Shown one piece after another: positions 35,961-48,227 of a stretch of 64,000 nt of DNA. Both the position numbers and the translations under genes were made by a program. Below the pieces are notes generated by a model that saw nothing but the letters and a program-made list of their open reading frames with translations, had not been told where the DNA came from and searched no databases. Source of the stretch: Sipunculus nudus (Eukaryota > Annelida > Sipuncula > Golfingiida > Sipunculidae). Location: positions 59,146,889 through 59,210,888 of the forward strand of contig CM049315.1 of assembly GCA_026874595.1 (NCBI GenBank), given 5' to 3'. Every line of letters begins with the position of its first letter. The stretch's first letter is position 1.

Positions 35961-37162
35961 TGATTTCAAACATAAACATGAATGGACTTGGCCAGGAAAC
36001 CTCTCCACTTAATTACCAATATTTGTCATTATTTAACAATGCAAGTATTAAAACAGGAAGGAATGAAGAATAAAAATATTCTCACAATGCTTGAACACGT
36101 CTAGCCGATTTGACTGTTTGGTTGCACTGCTGATGTTTCCCGCCAGAATGTTGGCCTCACAAGGACACAGAAACCAAAGATGAACCCAGTGCTGCTGGTG
36201 GTGGAGAGGGTTACACAAGTGCACTTGAGGGGATAATTTGACAAGTGACACACTGACAGTTGATGTGAGAAGCTGGAGTGTTTACAGGTCAAGTGAGGTT
36301 GCTGTACAGTCCACCAATTAATTAACTATTCCTTGATAAATTTCAAGTTTGGAAATAATGGTACAGTTTTGAATTACCAGATTCTTGATTGATATATATT
36401 ACCATTTTTATTTTGTTCTCTGAATATACAAACTTCTGTCAGGAAAACAAAGCTTCTAAATTTTTAATGTATTTTATTGCTGGGATGACAGTGCCGTCAC
36501 ATCACAAAAATGTTGATAGTATCTCCCTTATTACAGCATGCATTTTACAGCAATATACATGTATTTGACCATTAACAATAATTGCTGACTGTATATTAAT
36601 TGCACATTATTTGAATCACAACATCATCCCCATATAATTTATATCATTAAAAAAAATTAAGGAAATGAGGTTACACTTTCTTGTGAGAAGCTTAGGCTAA
36701 ATGAACATGATTCCCCTATACTGAACAGCATGCAGGCACTTTTACCCAAAAAAAATATTGATGTCAGTTTGAGTTCAATTTAACATCAATTTGTTGTCTA
36801 AAACTTGACATCAATTGGATGTCAAATGAACATCAATTAGATTGACACAATTTAATATATATATTATAATTCCTTTTAAAATTGATTTGCTTATTTCCTT
36901 ATTAATTCTACTTCTAGAGTAAATACAATCAAATAAAATCTGAAATGACATTGTTTTACATTTTGATCAAATCTCAACCAATATTTGACGTCAAATTTAC
37001 GTCAAGGTGTCCCTAGGATCGCGTGAACGTCCGTGACAATCGGTATGAGCGTCCACACTCGAGTTGGAACCAGTCTACAGGTAAGTCAGCAGGGAATAGT
37101 ACCAATCGAATGACATTTTGCTGCAAATGGCGATCCCTATATAGGCCTACTTGTATAACGTT

Positions 37163-37966
37163 TGTTACATGTATTTGTTTGTTGTGCGCAGGATTTTACA
37201 TAGCTTAACATGTGATTGACATTCTGATTGTGTGCGTTGCTATGGGAACCGTACTTGTTGAACTATGGCCTGCTCGCAGAGAGTAAAGACAGCGTGTTCG
37301 GTGTAGTCCTAAAGATTCGAGTTTATTCTTTGGAAGCTTCCGGATAAGAAGTTTCTGGATTTCGGATGAAAAAGCTATATATAAGGGCTGTGTTTGGAGC
37401 CGTGAGGAAGAAAAATGCCAAAGGGCACGGGAGGGTGCGATTTTCTCTCTGGAACCTACTCCGATAATTGCACAGTTGCAGATATTCAACGGACTTTATA
37501 CAGACTTTATACAGACTTTATACAGATTTTTTTACAGATTGTCTTCAGTCTGCCTTTGGGATTTTACCTGAACTTCACTTCTGAATTATAACAGATTGTC
37601 TTCAAGATTTAATTGGATTATTCACCGGGAAGATTTACTTAAACTGTTCACGTAGATTATTTATGGGACTGTGACAGTTATGGTATCCAGAAATCGAAGC
37701 TTAGGATCCGGACTCTGGTGATGTACATTTTTATCATTGTTATGTCTTAGATACTGTGTAATTGTATTGATCTTGTGTATTGTAAGGTTAGGATTGTTCT
37801 AAGAATTAATTATAATTATTTTTAACAAAAAAACATTGACTTCTTTATTCATTCCCCTAGACATTTCACGCTGCCTAGTGTTGCGGAATCTAATTTTTTT
37901 TATCTCCTTAACAAAAATTTATGCTCGTCACGATAACGTGATCTGTTATCATTAGGTTCCGTAACA
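37163..37966 (+). mobile_element. Solo LTR, 804 bp, CGTT target duplication
   Basis: Starts TGTTACATG and ends GGTTCCGTAACA, giving TGTTAC...GTAACA inverted termini. CGTT flanks it at 37159-37162 and 37967-37970. Related along its length to 60039-60884. A TATA-like TATATATAAGGGCTG at about 37375-37389 matches TATAAATAGGGGCTG in the other copy, marking the U3 promoter. No gag, pol or primer-binding site follows, so it is a recombination-derived solo LTR. Confidence 0.88.
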
Positions 37967-38239
37967 CGTTACAGAATGACTCTTTCGTAAGAAAGAGTAT
38001 GACGACATGATTGGTGTATAGACAGTAGTTTAATCGCTTCCTTAAGATTAAAAGAGCACTGAAAACTAAAGATCTAATTTTATGTAGCTAACCTTAATCA
38101 AATATACTGTATTCAAATATTACTGGTGTATTTGTAATCGTGCATGTGTGAGCTATAGACCATACTCGCGCTCTCTGCGTGGGCCTTGCGGTAATCATGC
38201 ATGGCCAGTAAGTTTGTGGTTAACAATACTGTTTTGTAT

Positions 38240-39620
38240 GGTGACGTTTTTTAGCTCAGCTAAATATAAGTCATCTGAGCTATAGTCGTGGTCCATTGTC
38301 CATCGTCCGTCCGTCTGTCTGTCCGTCCGTCCGTCCGGATGTCCGTCCGTAAGACTGGCCCGTTACGACACCGTTGGACCTAAGAATCTGAAATTCGGCA
38401 TACAGTTAGATGTCCCCAAAATCTCCTACCATGCCGAAAATTGGATCAATAGGACTTCGTTCCTTCGAGATATTCAGGAAAAACCTCAATTTTTTTATTA
38501 GAAATCTATTTTTACACTTCAGGACTGCCTAATATCAAAACCACTCATCTGGTTTTTTTCATATTTACCATAAATTCCTCTATATAGTTCCTATGTACAT
38601 GCCAGAAATTAAGTCAGTATTATTTAATTTAAAAAAGTTATGTGCCCAAACATAATGGACTTTGTAAAAAAATCAGGAAGATATTTGGTCACTTAAGACC
38701 ATAGGTGTTAAAGGTAGGGACATTTTTTCAGTAATACAACTTTAATTAATCAAAATTTAATTGTATACCAAAAATTAGATCAAAATCTGTTAAATTTTTT
38801 TAAATATTGGCAAAAATATAAAATTGGTACCTTATATTTTGCCCAACTTTGGCCACGGCACGTTTTTTTTCCTGTAAGTACTGTGGATTTAATTTTCACA
38901 GCATGTACACATAAGGATTTAATCTGTTAAAATCTGAAAGTTGAAAATAAAAGCTGCAAAATTAGGCTAGTTATTGAATTTTTTTGGAGGCTCTTATTGT
39001 ATTCCCTAACATTGTCAAGCAGTCCACTTTGATGACTGTAGGTCATTCAGTGCACAGCTCTATGCTCCCCAGGCTGTTGGCATAATTTTAGATGTCCCTA
39101 AAATCTCCTACCACACCGAAAATTGGGCCATTAGGACTTCGTTCATTCGAGATATTAAGGAAAAACCTCCGTTTTCTATAAAAAAAAGCCATTGTTACAC
39201 TTCAAGGCTGCCTAATATCAAAACCACTTATCTGTTTTTAATCATATTTAGTATTCACATTCTTTCATACATTTTCTATGAACATACAAAAAATTAGGTC
39301 AGTATTGGAAATTATTCTGAAGTTATGGGCCAAAATATAATTCAATTTTTAAAAAAATCAGGAAATATATTTACTCACCTAACATGAGAATTGCTGAACC
39401 TAGAGACTTTTTTTTCAGGAATATAACTTTATTTAATCAAGATTCAATTGTTTACCCAAAATTGGATCTGAATTTTGCAAATTTTTCAATTTATTAGCAT
39501 AAATAAAAAATCAATACCTTAAGTTTTGTCCAACTTTGGCACTGTTGATTTAATTTTTACAGCATATATACATAAGGATTTAATCTTATAAAATCTGAAA
39601 TTTCAAAGAAATTGATTGGA
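38240..39620 (+). repeat. AT-rich dispersed repeat, tandemly duplicated (about 690-bp period)
   Basis: The block AGATGTCC(C)CAAAATCTCCTACC, then CCGAAAATTGG and GGACTTCGTTC(C/A)TTCGAGATAT, occurs at about 38410 and again at about 39090. Downstream sequence follows in parallel (CTGCCTAATATCAAAACCACT, ATCAGGAA). The first copy is preceded by a TTTTTAGCTCAGCTAAATAT start and a GTCC/GTCT tract, a combination I associate with bivalve repeats. A third, weaker segment may exist near 40640-41040. No coding. Confidence 0.65.
38296..38350. repeat. (GTCC)n/(GTCT)n microsatellite
   Basis: About 50 bp of CCGT and CTGT tetramers at the head of the dispersed repeat. Confidence 0.9.
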
Positions 39621-42440
39621 AAGAATAGATTTTATTCACGTTTCCATACACCATGTCAAGTGTTGTTTACATCTAGCCCACCTAGTAGTACAGCCTTCAC
39701 TTGCATTATGTAACCCACCCCAGGCAGCTTGCCTTGGGTCAGCTTGGCCACTACCAGCAGGCTTCCCCTCAGCCCTGTACTCCCCCCCCCCCCCCCCAGA
39801 TGGTGCATAAACTATATGTCTGTATTTGATTCATTCTTATTCTAGGCAATGCTACATTTTAGATTTTGTATTGTACCACCAGGGTTACAATGATTAAAGT
39901 GTACATTTAATTGTGGAATGCTATGAAAGTGTGGATGTTCATCAGATAAGTAATTCTTACTTCAGAAGAGTAAAAACTTCACCAGGTGTGAAATTGACTA
40001 TTAATTCCAGTAATAAATTAAAACTGGGATAGTAATTAGTACAATGATATTGTTTGTCCCTCAATCAACCAATCAACAGTTTGTATACTTTATTTGAAAA
40101 GATGTTTTATTTTATCAAATTTACTGAATCTTTTATTTTATTTTGGTGAATAAAATTTAGCATGTACTGAAAACTCCAATGTGCAAAACTTTTTAATAGT
40201 TATTCAAGGAATATTCTTGTAGATGCCATGTTTTGGCATTATTTTCTTTTAAATTCAGTTTAAACATTTATGATTTAAAAATAATAAAATATATGTGTAT
40301 GCATAATATGACCCAATATGAGCTACACTCTGGATATATGATGATTGCAACTTTTGCAACAATTCTAATATTTTAACTTATAGTTTCAGTTTTTTACTCT
40401 GTATATATAATGATTGCAACTTTTGCAACAATTCTAATATTTTAACTTATATTTTTCAGTTTTTTTATTAAAAATTTATAAAACCTGTAAATAAAAAAAA
40501 TGATTCAGATAAAAACTTCTTAATGGAAAAAGTTGATATGCTTAAAAAAATAGGATTATATATAAACTTAAATGCATTATTCCCTTGAAAGTGAAATAAA
40601 GGTATTAGTCCATTCTGTCCACTTGCCTGTCCATCTGTAAATTTTCATATGCATCACAGTATCTCAAAACTTTTACTGTTTTTCTTCATGGCAGTCTTGT
40701 CAGAGTATTAGTTTGCAATCATATATTTAGAACTTTACTATTACCAAGTAGGAGGGCCCCTTTCCTCTTAGCTTTTCATATTCTTATATAAATGAAAAAC
40801 ATTACAATAGAATATTTCTACATCCACCTTCGTGCTGCCCTCACTTTTCCCTTCTCCGAACCCCATCCCAAAGTCAGCCTCAGTAAGCAAGAACAAGATG
40901 AATCAGATATATTCATACTTTAATATTTTGTATAACTATTCGTCCATAGGTACCTATGTACATGCCAGAAATAATGTCAATATTGTGTAATATGTAGACA
41001 TAGTGGGCATCACAATAATGTACCTTGTCAAGACTAAAGAGATATTGTGTCATACAGTCACAAATTCATAAATCACTTCATCAGCATAGTTAATCATAAC
41101 ATCATATCTGTCAAATTGAAAGCTTGCAGACTACCATACACTTTAGATCGTTCAACAATAGCCTTATCATCATTCTACTACTGCTTATTACTGCTGTCAT
41201 TGCATTCATATATGCTCAAATATATCACAATTTTCAACCCCTCCTAAATAAATAAAAAATAAACCACTATAATTTACTCTATTAATCCATCAGTCAAGTA
41301 ATTTCATTTATCATTTACTCACATATTACATTACATTCCTTTATAATAGCCCAACATGTCCATGATATTCATAAGCTTTATCGACTCGATATAGTATCAC
41401 AGTGAGAAACATTTATAGTCCAATCACGATCAGCTGAGCGCCGTGACCAATGGGCCCCTTGTTTAATACATGATTAAATTGCTACAATTTATGTTAATTT
41501 CAAATAATAAAATAAATAAAAGACACTTGAACGTTTAGTATATTGCATTCAACGTTATTTGGAGGCCTGATTTGGATCACAACTTATCACATCCTAAAAT
41601 TGATGAACATGGGCGTACCAAAGGGGGGGGGGAGGAAGAGGGGGCCATGACCCCTCCCCCGCTCTTACAGGAATTTTACCGGTCTATTAATGATGACATT
41701 TTCTAAAACACAATCATGAAATTACTGTCAATGGTATCCGCAGATCCGTGACTTATTTCAATATAAAGCATTACATATGCAGTAATTAATGTATTGTACG
41801 TTTATTGATAATTATGAATTTAAATAGGTATTGCAATTATACATTGCAAATTTGCAATATATTTTTATTATTCAATTTGTACAACTGATTCTAATTGGAA
41901 ATGTGATTGAATGTATATTGCCTTTGCCTCAATCCTGGCTACCCCCTGAATGAAGTTCAGTGCATCACAGAGATGCACCCCCCTGCCACTCGAATACAAA
42001 ATATATTTCACGGGCTTACTATAAATGCTTCACGAATACGCCCAAACGAATACGCCTACTGAGCCCTAGTTGATCAGGCATATGAGGCCTTCTCTGGTGG
42101 ATACAGCTATGTTGTTGGTATTTATTTTAAGCTGGTTACAGGTAGGATGTTATATGGTGGAGACCTGTTTGTTGTTTCTGCCACGATGACTTAGCATCAT
42201 ATGACAGAATATGGATCCGAGATACGTCACCTGCACGTGACTTCTGCTTACTCAAGCAGACCTTGTGTTAGTGAAAATAATGTGTAATAGGCTATCCCAT
42301 CTGTCTCGGCCGATCAGTAGGCATGGACTTTTATTTTGTTAACTCGATGACGTTGCCTGAAATGTAGTAGGCCTATGGCTACTGACATAGCCGTAAGCGC
42401 AATATAAGTGGATAAAGAAAATAAATCCCCATTATACACA
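39621..42440. other. Intergenic AT-rich DNA
   Basis: Includes a 16-17 C run at 39782-39798, a local near-duplication (GATGATTGCAACTTTTGCAACA at about 40338, repeated as ATAATGATTGCAACTTTTGC at about 40404) and a GC-rich MITE-like fragment at about 41610-41665. No gene recognised. Confidence 0.45.
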
Positions 42441-42495
42441 CACAAATATATATATATATATATATAAATATATATATATATATGTATATATATAC
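42440..42495. repeat. (TA)n microsatellite left of palindrome
   Basis: TA repeats directly abut the palindrome's left arm; a longer TA run (about 42703-42750) lies shortly to its right. Confidence 0.9.
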
Positions 42496-42644
42496 ACATA
42501 TATTTCAGGACTTTAACACACTTACTTGTGTTCGACAGCTCCGTTTCGTAAGGGCCCCTGCAGGGACCTCACACGTCAGGAGGGGCCCTTACGAAACAGA
42601 GCTGTCGAACACATGTTAGTGTTTTAAAGTCCTGAAATATATGT
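42496..42644. mobile_element. 149-bp palindrome (foldback MITE)
   Basis: Two 64-bp arms, 42496-42559 and 42581-42644, are almost exact inverted repeats around a 21-bp centre. Arm landmarks are TTCGACAGCTC(C/T)GTTTCGTA and AAGGGCCCCT. It is set within TA repeats, as expected for a TA-targeting element such as a Tc1/mariner-type MITE, though this is not proven. A transcript would fold into one long hairpin. Confidence 0.85.
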
Positions 42645-42701
42645 ATTACATCTCCTTGTATTAGTTCAGCACTTTAAAACCTCATGGTCTTGCAACTGTT
42701 T

Positions 42702-42755
<54 letters not shown>

Positions 42756-42914
42756 GTAGAGTAAAAAACGCTAAAACCCTCAAATAAGCTCACACAGGCA
42801 TTGCCATTTTAGTTGACAAACGAAACTACATTAGTCCTAGGTTAATAACAACAATTATATAACAAACTTTTTAACATAATTATAGATACCTTGTTAAATC
42901 GTCATGTTTACTCG

Positions 42915-43050
42915 AATCTTTTCAAGTCATTTCAAGCCACCGGACATTTTGCCAAATCAAGTCAGAGCCACAATTCGGCTTACGACTGAAGTCCGTCAGG
43001 ATTTGTACAAGCCAGTTACGGCTGTGTGGCTATTCTTATATTGCCAAGCG
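42915..43050 (+). repeat. Dispersed repeat related to 15745-15875
   Basis: Shares ordered blocks with the copy near 15.8 kb: AAGCCA(C/G)..GACATTTTGC, CTTAC.ACT.AAGTC and CAAGCCAGT...TGTGTGGC. Short ORF 42904-43086 crosses it but has no recognised domain. Confidence 0.5.
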
Positions 43051-43324
43051 CTCAACAAAATAGTGCAATTAGGTTCGTATGGTTGAATGCGACATATGAT
43101 CAGATGTCAGGTCATTTCACAGCTGGGCGAAGGAACCAGGGGACGGATACAAAATCTTAGAAACCAGTCGACTCAATACACCCAGAAACTATAAAACTTA
43201 ATCGCACACTTTGCACGTGGTTGATTCCATGGCGGAAGTGCATGACCAAGGGCTTTTTCAGGATGTTATTCTTCTTTAAATAATAGTTGATCGGTAAAGA
43301 ATAAAATAAACGTAGAATTTTTAT

Positions 43325-43540
43325 TTAAACTTTATTTATTTTACATGGATTGTACAACTAGTTATGATGACTAATACGAGACTTTTTTCATGGCTCAGAT
43401 GATGGCGTTCCGTAGTCTGTAGAGGTGGAGGAAACCGGAGAACCCGGAGAAAACCATCTACCTTGGACGGGCCACTACAACCCACTGTCATGCCAACTCC
43501 GGGGATCGAACCCGAGCGTTTTACCAAACGATTTATCTTC
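43325..43540 (-). repeat. tRNA-derived SINE, copy 1
   Basis: On the minus strand it has a B-box-like GGTTCGATCCCC at about 43501-43512 and a body with GTTGTAGTGGCCCGTCCAAG and TTTTCTCCGGG. The tail is ACAATCCATGTAAAATAAAT. The same family occurs at 44490 (plus) and 48228 (minus). Confidence 0.75.
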
Positions 43541-44489
43541 CTCTTTCTAAATATTTACACAACTGCTAAGATATTTTATTCTTTTAATGCGGTAAAAATA
43601 TGATAATTCCGTTTCGCGCACACCTGGTCCGTAGATGGGTGACAAAGAGACGGAATAACAGATTTTCTGGGCAACAACAAACAAACAGGAAGGGTAAATA
43701 CTAGGGGCGGGTCCGGGGCGGGGGGTTTATGGGTTTTAACCCTCTTTAAACTTTTCAGGGATTCCCTTTTTTTATGATAACCCCGTCTGCTTCCTAGAGT
43801 TGTTATAATATCCCTTGACCTTGGGTAAACCCATTCTCCTGATGCATATCTTGTTCAACGAATAAAGCTGTCAAAATATAAAGCGCCGATAATAAACGAA
43901 AAAAAATGTTGGTGGCACCACCAGTCTTATGTTAAAGATCAAAAGGGTCAGAATCCTTTCTGATACTAGTTTCAAATATGAGGATAATCCATCAACCCTT
44001 CTTAAGGAATCCAATTTTTAAAGTTTTTTTCCACCATATATTAAATTATTTACGGTTTTGATTACTTTTATATTGTTTCTGTGGATTGTTAGTGTAGGGA
44101 AATCGGGAAGAAATAGAAAACACAAATAGAGGGATTGAGTGTTGCAAGTTGCGTCACTAGTCATGAGCACAAGCTATGTTTTTGTGCCGTACTAAATGGC
44201 AATCTTTTAACCCATTCTTGTGATATCTAATTTACTGCATTCTTTTCCCACTAAATGAATCAATTCAAGGTCTTCAGGTCAAAGTCACTCTCATGAAAAA
44301 ATATCATGGTCATTCACGTATGTTTCGTACTCTTGCCTACATTCATGTCAGTTACGTATCTCCCTTGCAATGAGGTATCAACATGAATCAGCCTTTAAAT
44401 AAATTAATATGAATGCATGTACAAAAAATTATTATCAGGTGTCTGTGAATGCATGTGTTTTTACAACTTGCAGTGTCATTAATTAAAGG
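43541..44489. other. Intergenic DNA between SINE copies
   Basis: A MITE-end-like fragment (GGGGCGGGTCCGGGGCGG) lies near 43704-43722. Nothing else recognised. Confidence 0.4.
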
Positions 44490-44705
44490 AAGTGGTTAAA
44501 CGCTGGCGACCATGGTTCGATTCCCGGCGTGGCTATGAGAGTAGGTTGTAGTGGCCCGTCCAAGGTCGGTGGTTTTCTCCGGGTCCTCCGCTTTCCTCCA
44601 TCTCTACAGATTACCGAACGCCACCATCCAAGCCATGGAGAGTGCCTCGAATTAGTTGTTATAACTAGTTATTACAATCCATGTAAGATAAATAAAGGTT
44701 ATTAT
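44490..44705 (+). repeat. tRNA-derived SINE, copy 2
   Basis: An A-box-like AGTGGTTAAACGCTGG is followed by the B box GGTTCGATTCCC at about 44514. The body reads GTTGTAGTGGCCCGTCCAAG and GGTTTTCTCCGGGTCCTCCG. The tail is CAATCCATGTAAGATAAATA. It is the best preserved copy here. Confidence 0.8.
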
Positions 44706-45439
44706 TAAAATAATCAGAGATTATTTTTATTAATTAAAGATAAAATACTGCTCTTTTAATTATAAGGTTATATTATTTATAGTTTTATTTGGTTTTCTTG
44801 TTTCTCCTCCTATGTGATCACACGATTTATTAACCATTAACGTTTACACAATCAGTGCAATTTAGCAGGGAACCCCACTCACTTAACAATATTGTTAATT
44901 GTTCGTAAAGTCTCTGAAGTATTTATCTTATACTGCATGATGCGTATTGGTTAAAAAGCCATATACTACTTGTATCCTACCTCATACAGGAACATGTTCA
45001 TTAACTGATCGAATCCTTCTTGACATGCTTTGGTCACGACAATTAAAGGTAAGTGTTTCTCAGACAACTTTTAAATGCATTCAATCAGGGGTCGTAATAC
45101 TTTGAAATTTTCACCTTTCCATCGTAAAGACATTGATACAGGTTTGCCTTTCCGCAGAAAAATGTTCCTTGCCGCTGAAAATACATCCTACCATCATATC
45201 AAACTTATCATAGTCACACTCCGCTCAGTGTTACCGGATTCTGTCATCTTACATGCCATCCTACATACACACTATAGAATGCAAAAAATACTGAACGTTT
45301 TTAATATTGACACGGTTATATAATTTCCAGAAACATGATTGTGCTGTGAAAAAAACCTAGGGAAATATATGAGATTAGGGTCTAAATGCCGGAAAGTTTA
45401 AGAAATTATAGACAATTTTTATAGGAATATATATGAAAT

Positions 45440-45735
45440 ATATGTTTGTTAATACTTATCAGTTACTTATGTTAGTCCATCGGTTAAGCTCCCATATTTG
45501 GAGGAATTGTGCAAAAAATGAAAGAAGCATGAAAGTTTCCAGAACTGTTCTTTGGAGCTTTATGGTGAATTTCAGATATAGGGTCAAGCTGAAAATAAAT
45601 TGTCTTGGCCAAAATCTAAGATGGCGGCCAAGATGGCCGCCGGATTAAAAAAATGTCAATAACTCGAGTTATAATGTCGCTAGAAAGCATTGCAAGTACT
45701 CTATTTTTAAGTTTTTTGGGCCAAGAAATTCAATT
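45440..45735 (+). repeat. Inverted-repeat family, copy 1
   Basis: Contains GTTAAGCTCCCATATTTGG, TTGTGCAAAAAATGAAAGAA, then AAGATGGCGGCCAAGATGGC near 45618 and GCATTGCAAGTACTCTATTT. GGCGGCC and GGCCGCC (45623-45629 and 45635-45641) form a 7-bp stem. Related to 45800-46080 (same orientation) and 48985-49235 (opposite). Confidence 0.65.
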
Positions 45736-45799
45736 TTTGAGGTTCAAAACCTTTCCAGGTCCTTTTTTTTTTGTTTTTATAACAAGAGTTCGGTAATAT

Positions 45800-46080
45800 T
45801 CCCCTAGCTCAGTGGTTAAGCTGCATATATAAAAGAATTGTGTAAAAGATAAAAGAAGAATGAAACTTGGAATAATAGTAGTCCAGACCAAACCCAGTAT
45901 TTCCATATATGAGGCCAGGCGGGATTCAGAATATCTTGGTCAAAATCCAAGATGGCGGACAAGATGGCCGCCGGATTATGAAATAACAATATATGTGGTG
46001 TTATATGTCCTAGAATGAATTGCAAGTGCACTATTTCGATGTTTTTGGGGTCGAGAAATTTATTTATATGGGTTTCAAGT
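45800..46080 (+). repeat. Inverted-repeat family, copy 2
   Basis: A tRNA-like TAGCTCAGTGGTTAAGC head leads into TTGTGTAAAAGATAAAAGAA, CCAAGATGGCGGACAAGATG, and CCTAGAATGAATTGCAAGTG with GCACTATTTCGATGTTTTTG. It lies about 350 bp after copy 1. Confidence 0.65.
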
Positions 46081-46249
46081 CAGTATAAGACTCTGTGAAT
46101 GAAATCTGGTTTTATTTGGTATTATAATTGTGCTTAATTGTCTTTTTCATGCACATGGAATGGCAAAACTTATTTGTTGAATCCTGTGCTGAAATTTAAT
46201 ATATATAATTATTTCAAATATTTGAACACTGTGTCTCTTTCTATGTATT

Positions 46250-46440
46250 GACTGCTAAAAAACGCTCGGCTCTCTCCACTGGCGACGAAGGTTCTATAAT
46301 CGGTGTTGCTATGGGAGTGGGTTGTAGAGGTTGACCTTGACTTCTGATTCTAACCATCCCTACTGAACGGGGTTCGAAGTGGGGACCTACAACTCCGATG
46401 TCCAAAGCCGTAACCACTAGGCGACGTCCTACCCCTTGAT
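46250..46440 (-). repeat. tRNA-derived SINE-like head, composite
   Basis: On the minus strand GTCGCCTAGTGGTTACGGC (A-box-like) and CCCACTTCGAACCCC (B-box-like) suggest a SINE head. The adjoining body segment ATGGGAGTGGGTTGTAGAGG resembles the SINE body of this window but in the opposite orientation, so two fragments may be joined. Confidence 0.5.
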
Positions 46441-48224
46441 ATGCTATATTTGTAATGTGGTGATTGTGCATGGGGAATCAGCAAACTTTTAGATACTTGT
46501 GCAGTTTGTAATTTACCCGCTACTTTGGTGATATGGTAAGATTATCCTTACCAATTAGCTGACATTGCCTTTGCATTTACCGTTACTGCTTAAAATACTT
46601 CATTTGCTTACGTAATGCACACATTTTATATTACTCACATGTATTTATAAATATAATTTCAAAGAATTATTTATTTGAAAAAAAATTAACACCATGTGCA
46701 CATGATGCAAAATTGTAGATCGCACTGAGCCTTGCACCTAAGATAAACATAACCGATAATTAGTAAATTGGAATAACACTGTTGTCCTGTTAGATCTAAA
46801 AGAAAATATTCAGGCATAAGTGAAAAAAAAGTTGATGGCAATATGGCAATGTAATAAACTATCCTGTTCAGCAGTAATAATATTCAGGAATAATATTCAG
46901 AATTAGTCTTTTCTCATTGATGTATGTTCACTTGATGAAGCATGTTGTATGAAATAAAAGTTTCCCAAACATTCTGCATTTTGGCATAAAGCTGACAGAA
47001 AGTAAAAAATCAATTGACCGCCATAACACAGCAGCTTCAAGCACAGAACCGTTACATTCACCGATCAAGTCAATGAAAACTCAAACCAAACTTTGCACTG
47101 AATTTTGATATAATCTAGGTGATTAAGACAAAATGTATGTCTGGAACCTAAGGGTTTATTATATTTTTCACCCTTGTGGTGTGAATTCGAAATTCTATCT
47201 TGCGCCTTGCTTTTTCATTCCCTCATCATACATCCCTAAAACTTCAACGATCAGCTGGCTTTAACACTGGCAGCAATGACCCCTGAAGTTTGATACATGT
47301 GGTAAATATTCTAATAATACATGTATGAACTACATGAATCTACAAGTATCCATACGGGCCATTAGCAAATGAAAGTATTTTGTTGACACCAACACATCAT
47401 GCAAAGTGAATTCCAACTCGTTAAATTCGAAAAAGTTTTATATCACGAAAATAGCAGCAACGGGAAAAGGTAGTGATATTTTACTTATACATGTTAAATA
47501 TTTTGTACGAGCATCATCATAACATCACAATATTAGCAATCTGCAAAGGTATCTACATGTATGTTGATAATATCATGCATTCATCACCATAGCACAAAGG
47601 TAGCATACAGCAACATGTTATGATCCTCTAAATGTGTGCTGATTCTGTCTTCATGCCAGCATATAGTGTGAAAGCCATCACCTTATGGCAAAAGAAGCCA
47701 ATATTCTGTACATCAAACACGTGTGAGCTTCTACATATGTGCGTATCCTGTCATTCATGCAGTCTAAATAATTTATGGATACGATTTTCTGTGGAAACAC
47801 GCATGGTGTTCAAATACATGTAAACCAGTACCTGTATTTTAAATTTCAGCACTGCAATCTGATATTTCCAAACTTCATTAACAAAGGTTTACATGAATGT
47901 GAAGTTGATCGTTGAATTTACCAAATTTGATACCAGACATAATAGCTTAATTTCTTTCATCCATCGCCTCTAGGGAAATCAAACAGAAGAAACCAGAAAA
48001 ATTAATATAATGAAACAAAGCTCAGCAAATGACACTTTCATTTGAAAATGTAGTATTAAACAAATTTAACAGGATTTTAACATTGGAATTGCTAATGAAA
48101 AAGACACTTTTAGCAAAATTTCAATACGTACGCAGTAGGCATACAGAATCTGACAGGTGTGAGCTTCTTATATATGACTTTATTCTGCCAAGCACGCTAA
48201 ACGTTATTTTATATGGATTGTTTA
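46441..48224. other. Unassigned DNA inside the inverted-repeat pair
   Basis: No coding sequence recognised. The stretch 47830-48160 and the stretch 48515-48960 look like diverged tandem copies (shared CTGATATTTCC / ATGATATTTCCC, GTTGATCG, GACACTTTCATTTGA / AACACTTTCATTTGA). Confidence 0.4.
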
Positions 48225-48227
48225 TTT

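Larger units (their letters stand above)
32737..37013. mobile_element. Possible 4.3-kb element bounded by TTGAYRTCAA subterminal repeats
   Basis: The left 250 bp (32745-33000) holds about a dozen TTGATGTCAA, TTGACGTCAA or half-site variants. A second cluster with the same motif lies at 36755-36840 and 36980-37005, about 4 kb away. The outer edges GGGCAATTGATGTTGAA and, inverted, GGGACACCTTGACGTAA are loosely similar. Arrays of a palindromic motif at both ends are a common arrangement for transposase-binding subterminal repeats. The interior is AT-rich, contains two TA microsatellites and encodes nothing recognised, so the element is either non-autonomous or not a single unit. Confidence 0.4.

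Noticed and set aside
44490-44530. tRNA gene
   Set aside because: Only A- and B-box-like segments of a SINE head; no cloverleaf could be drawn and the same body and tail recur at other sites.
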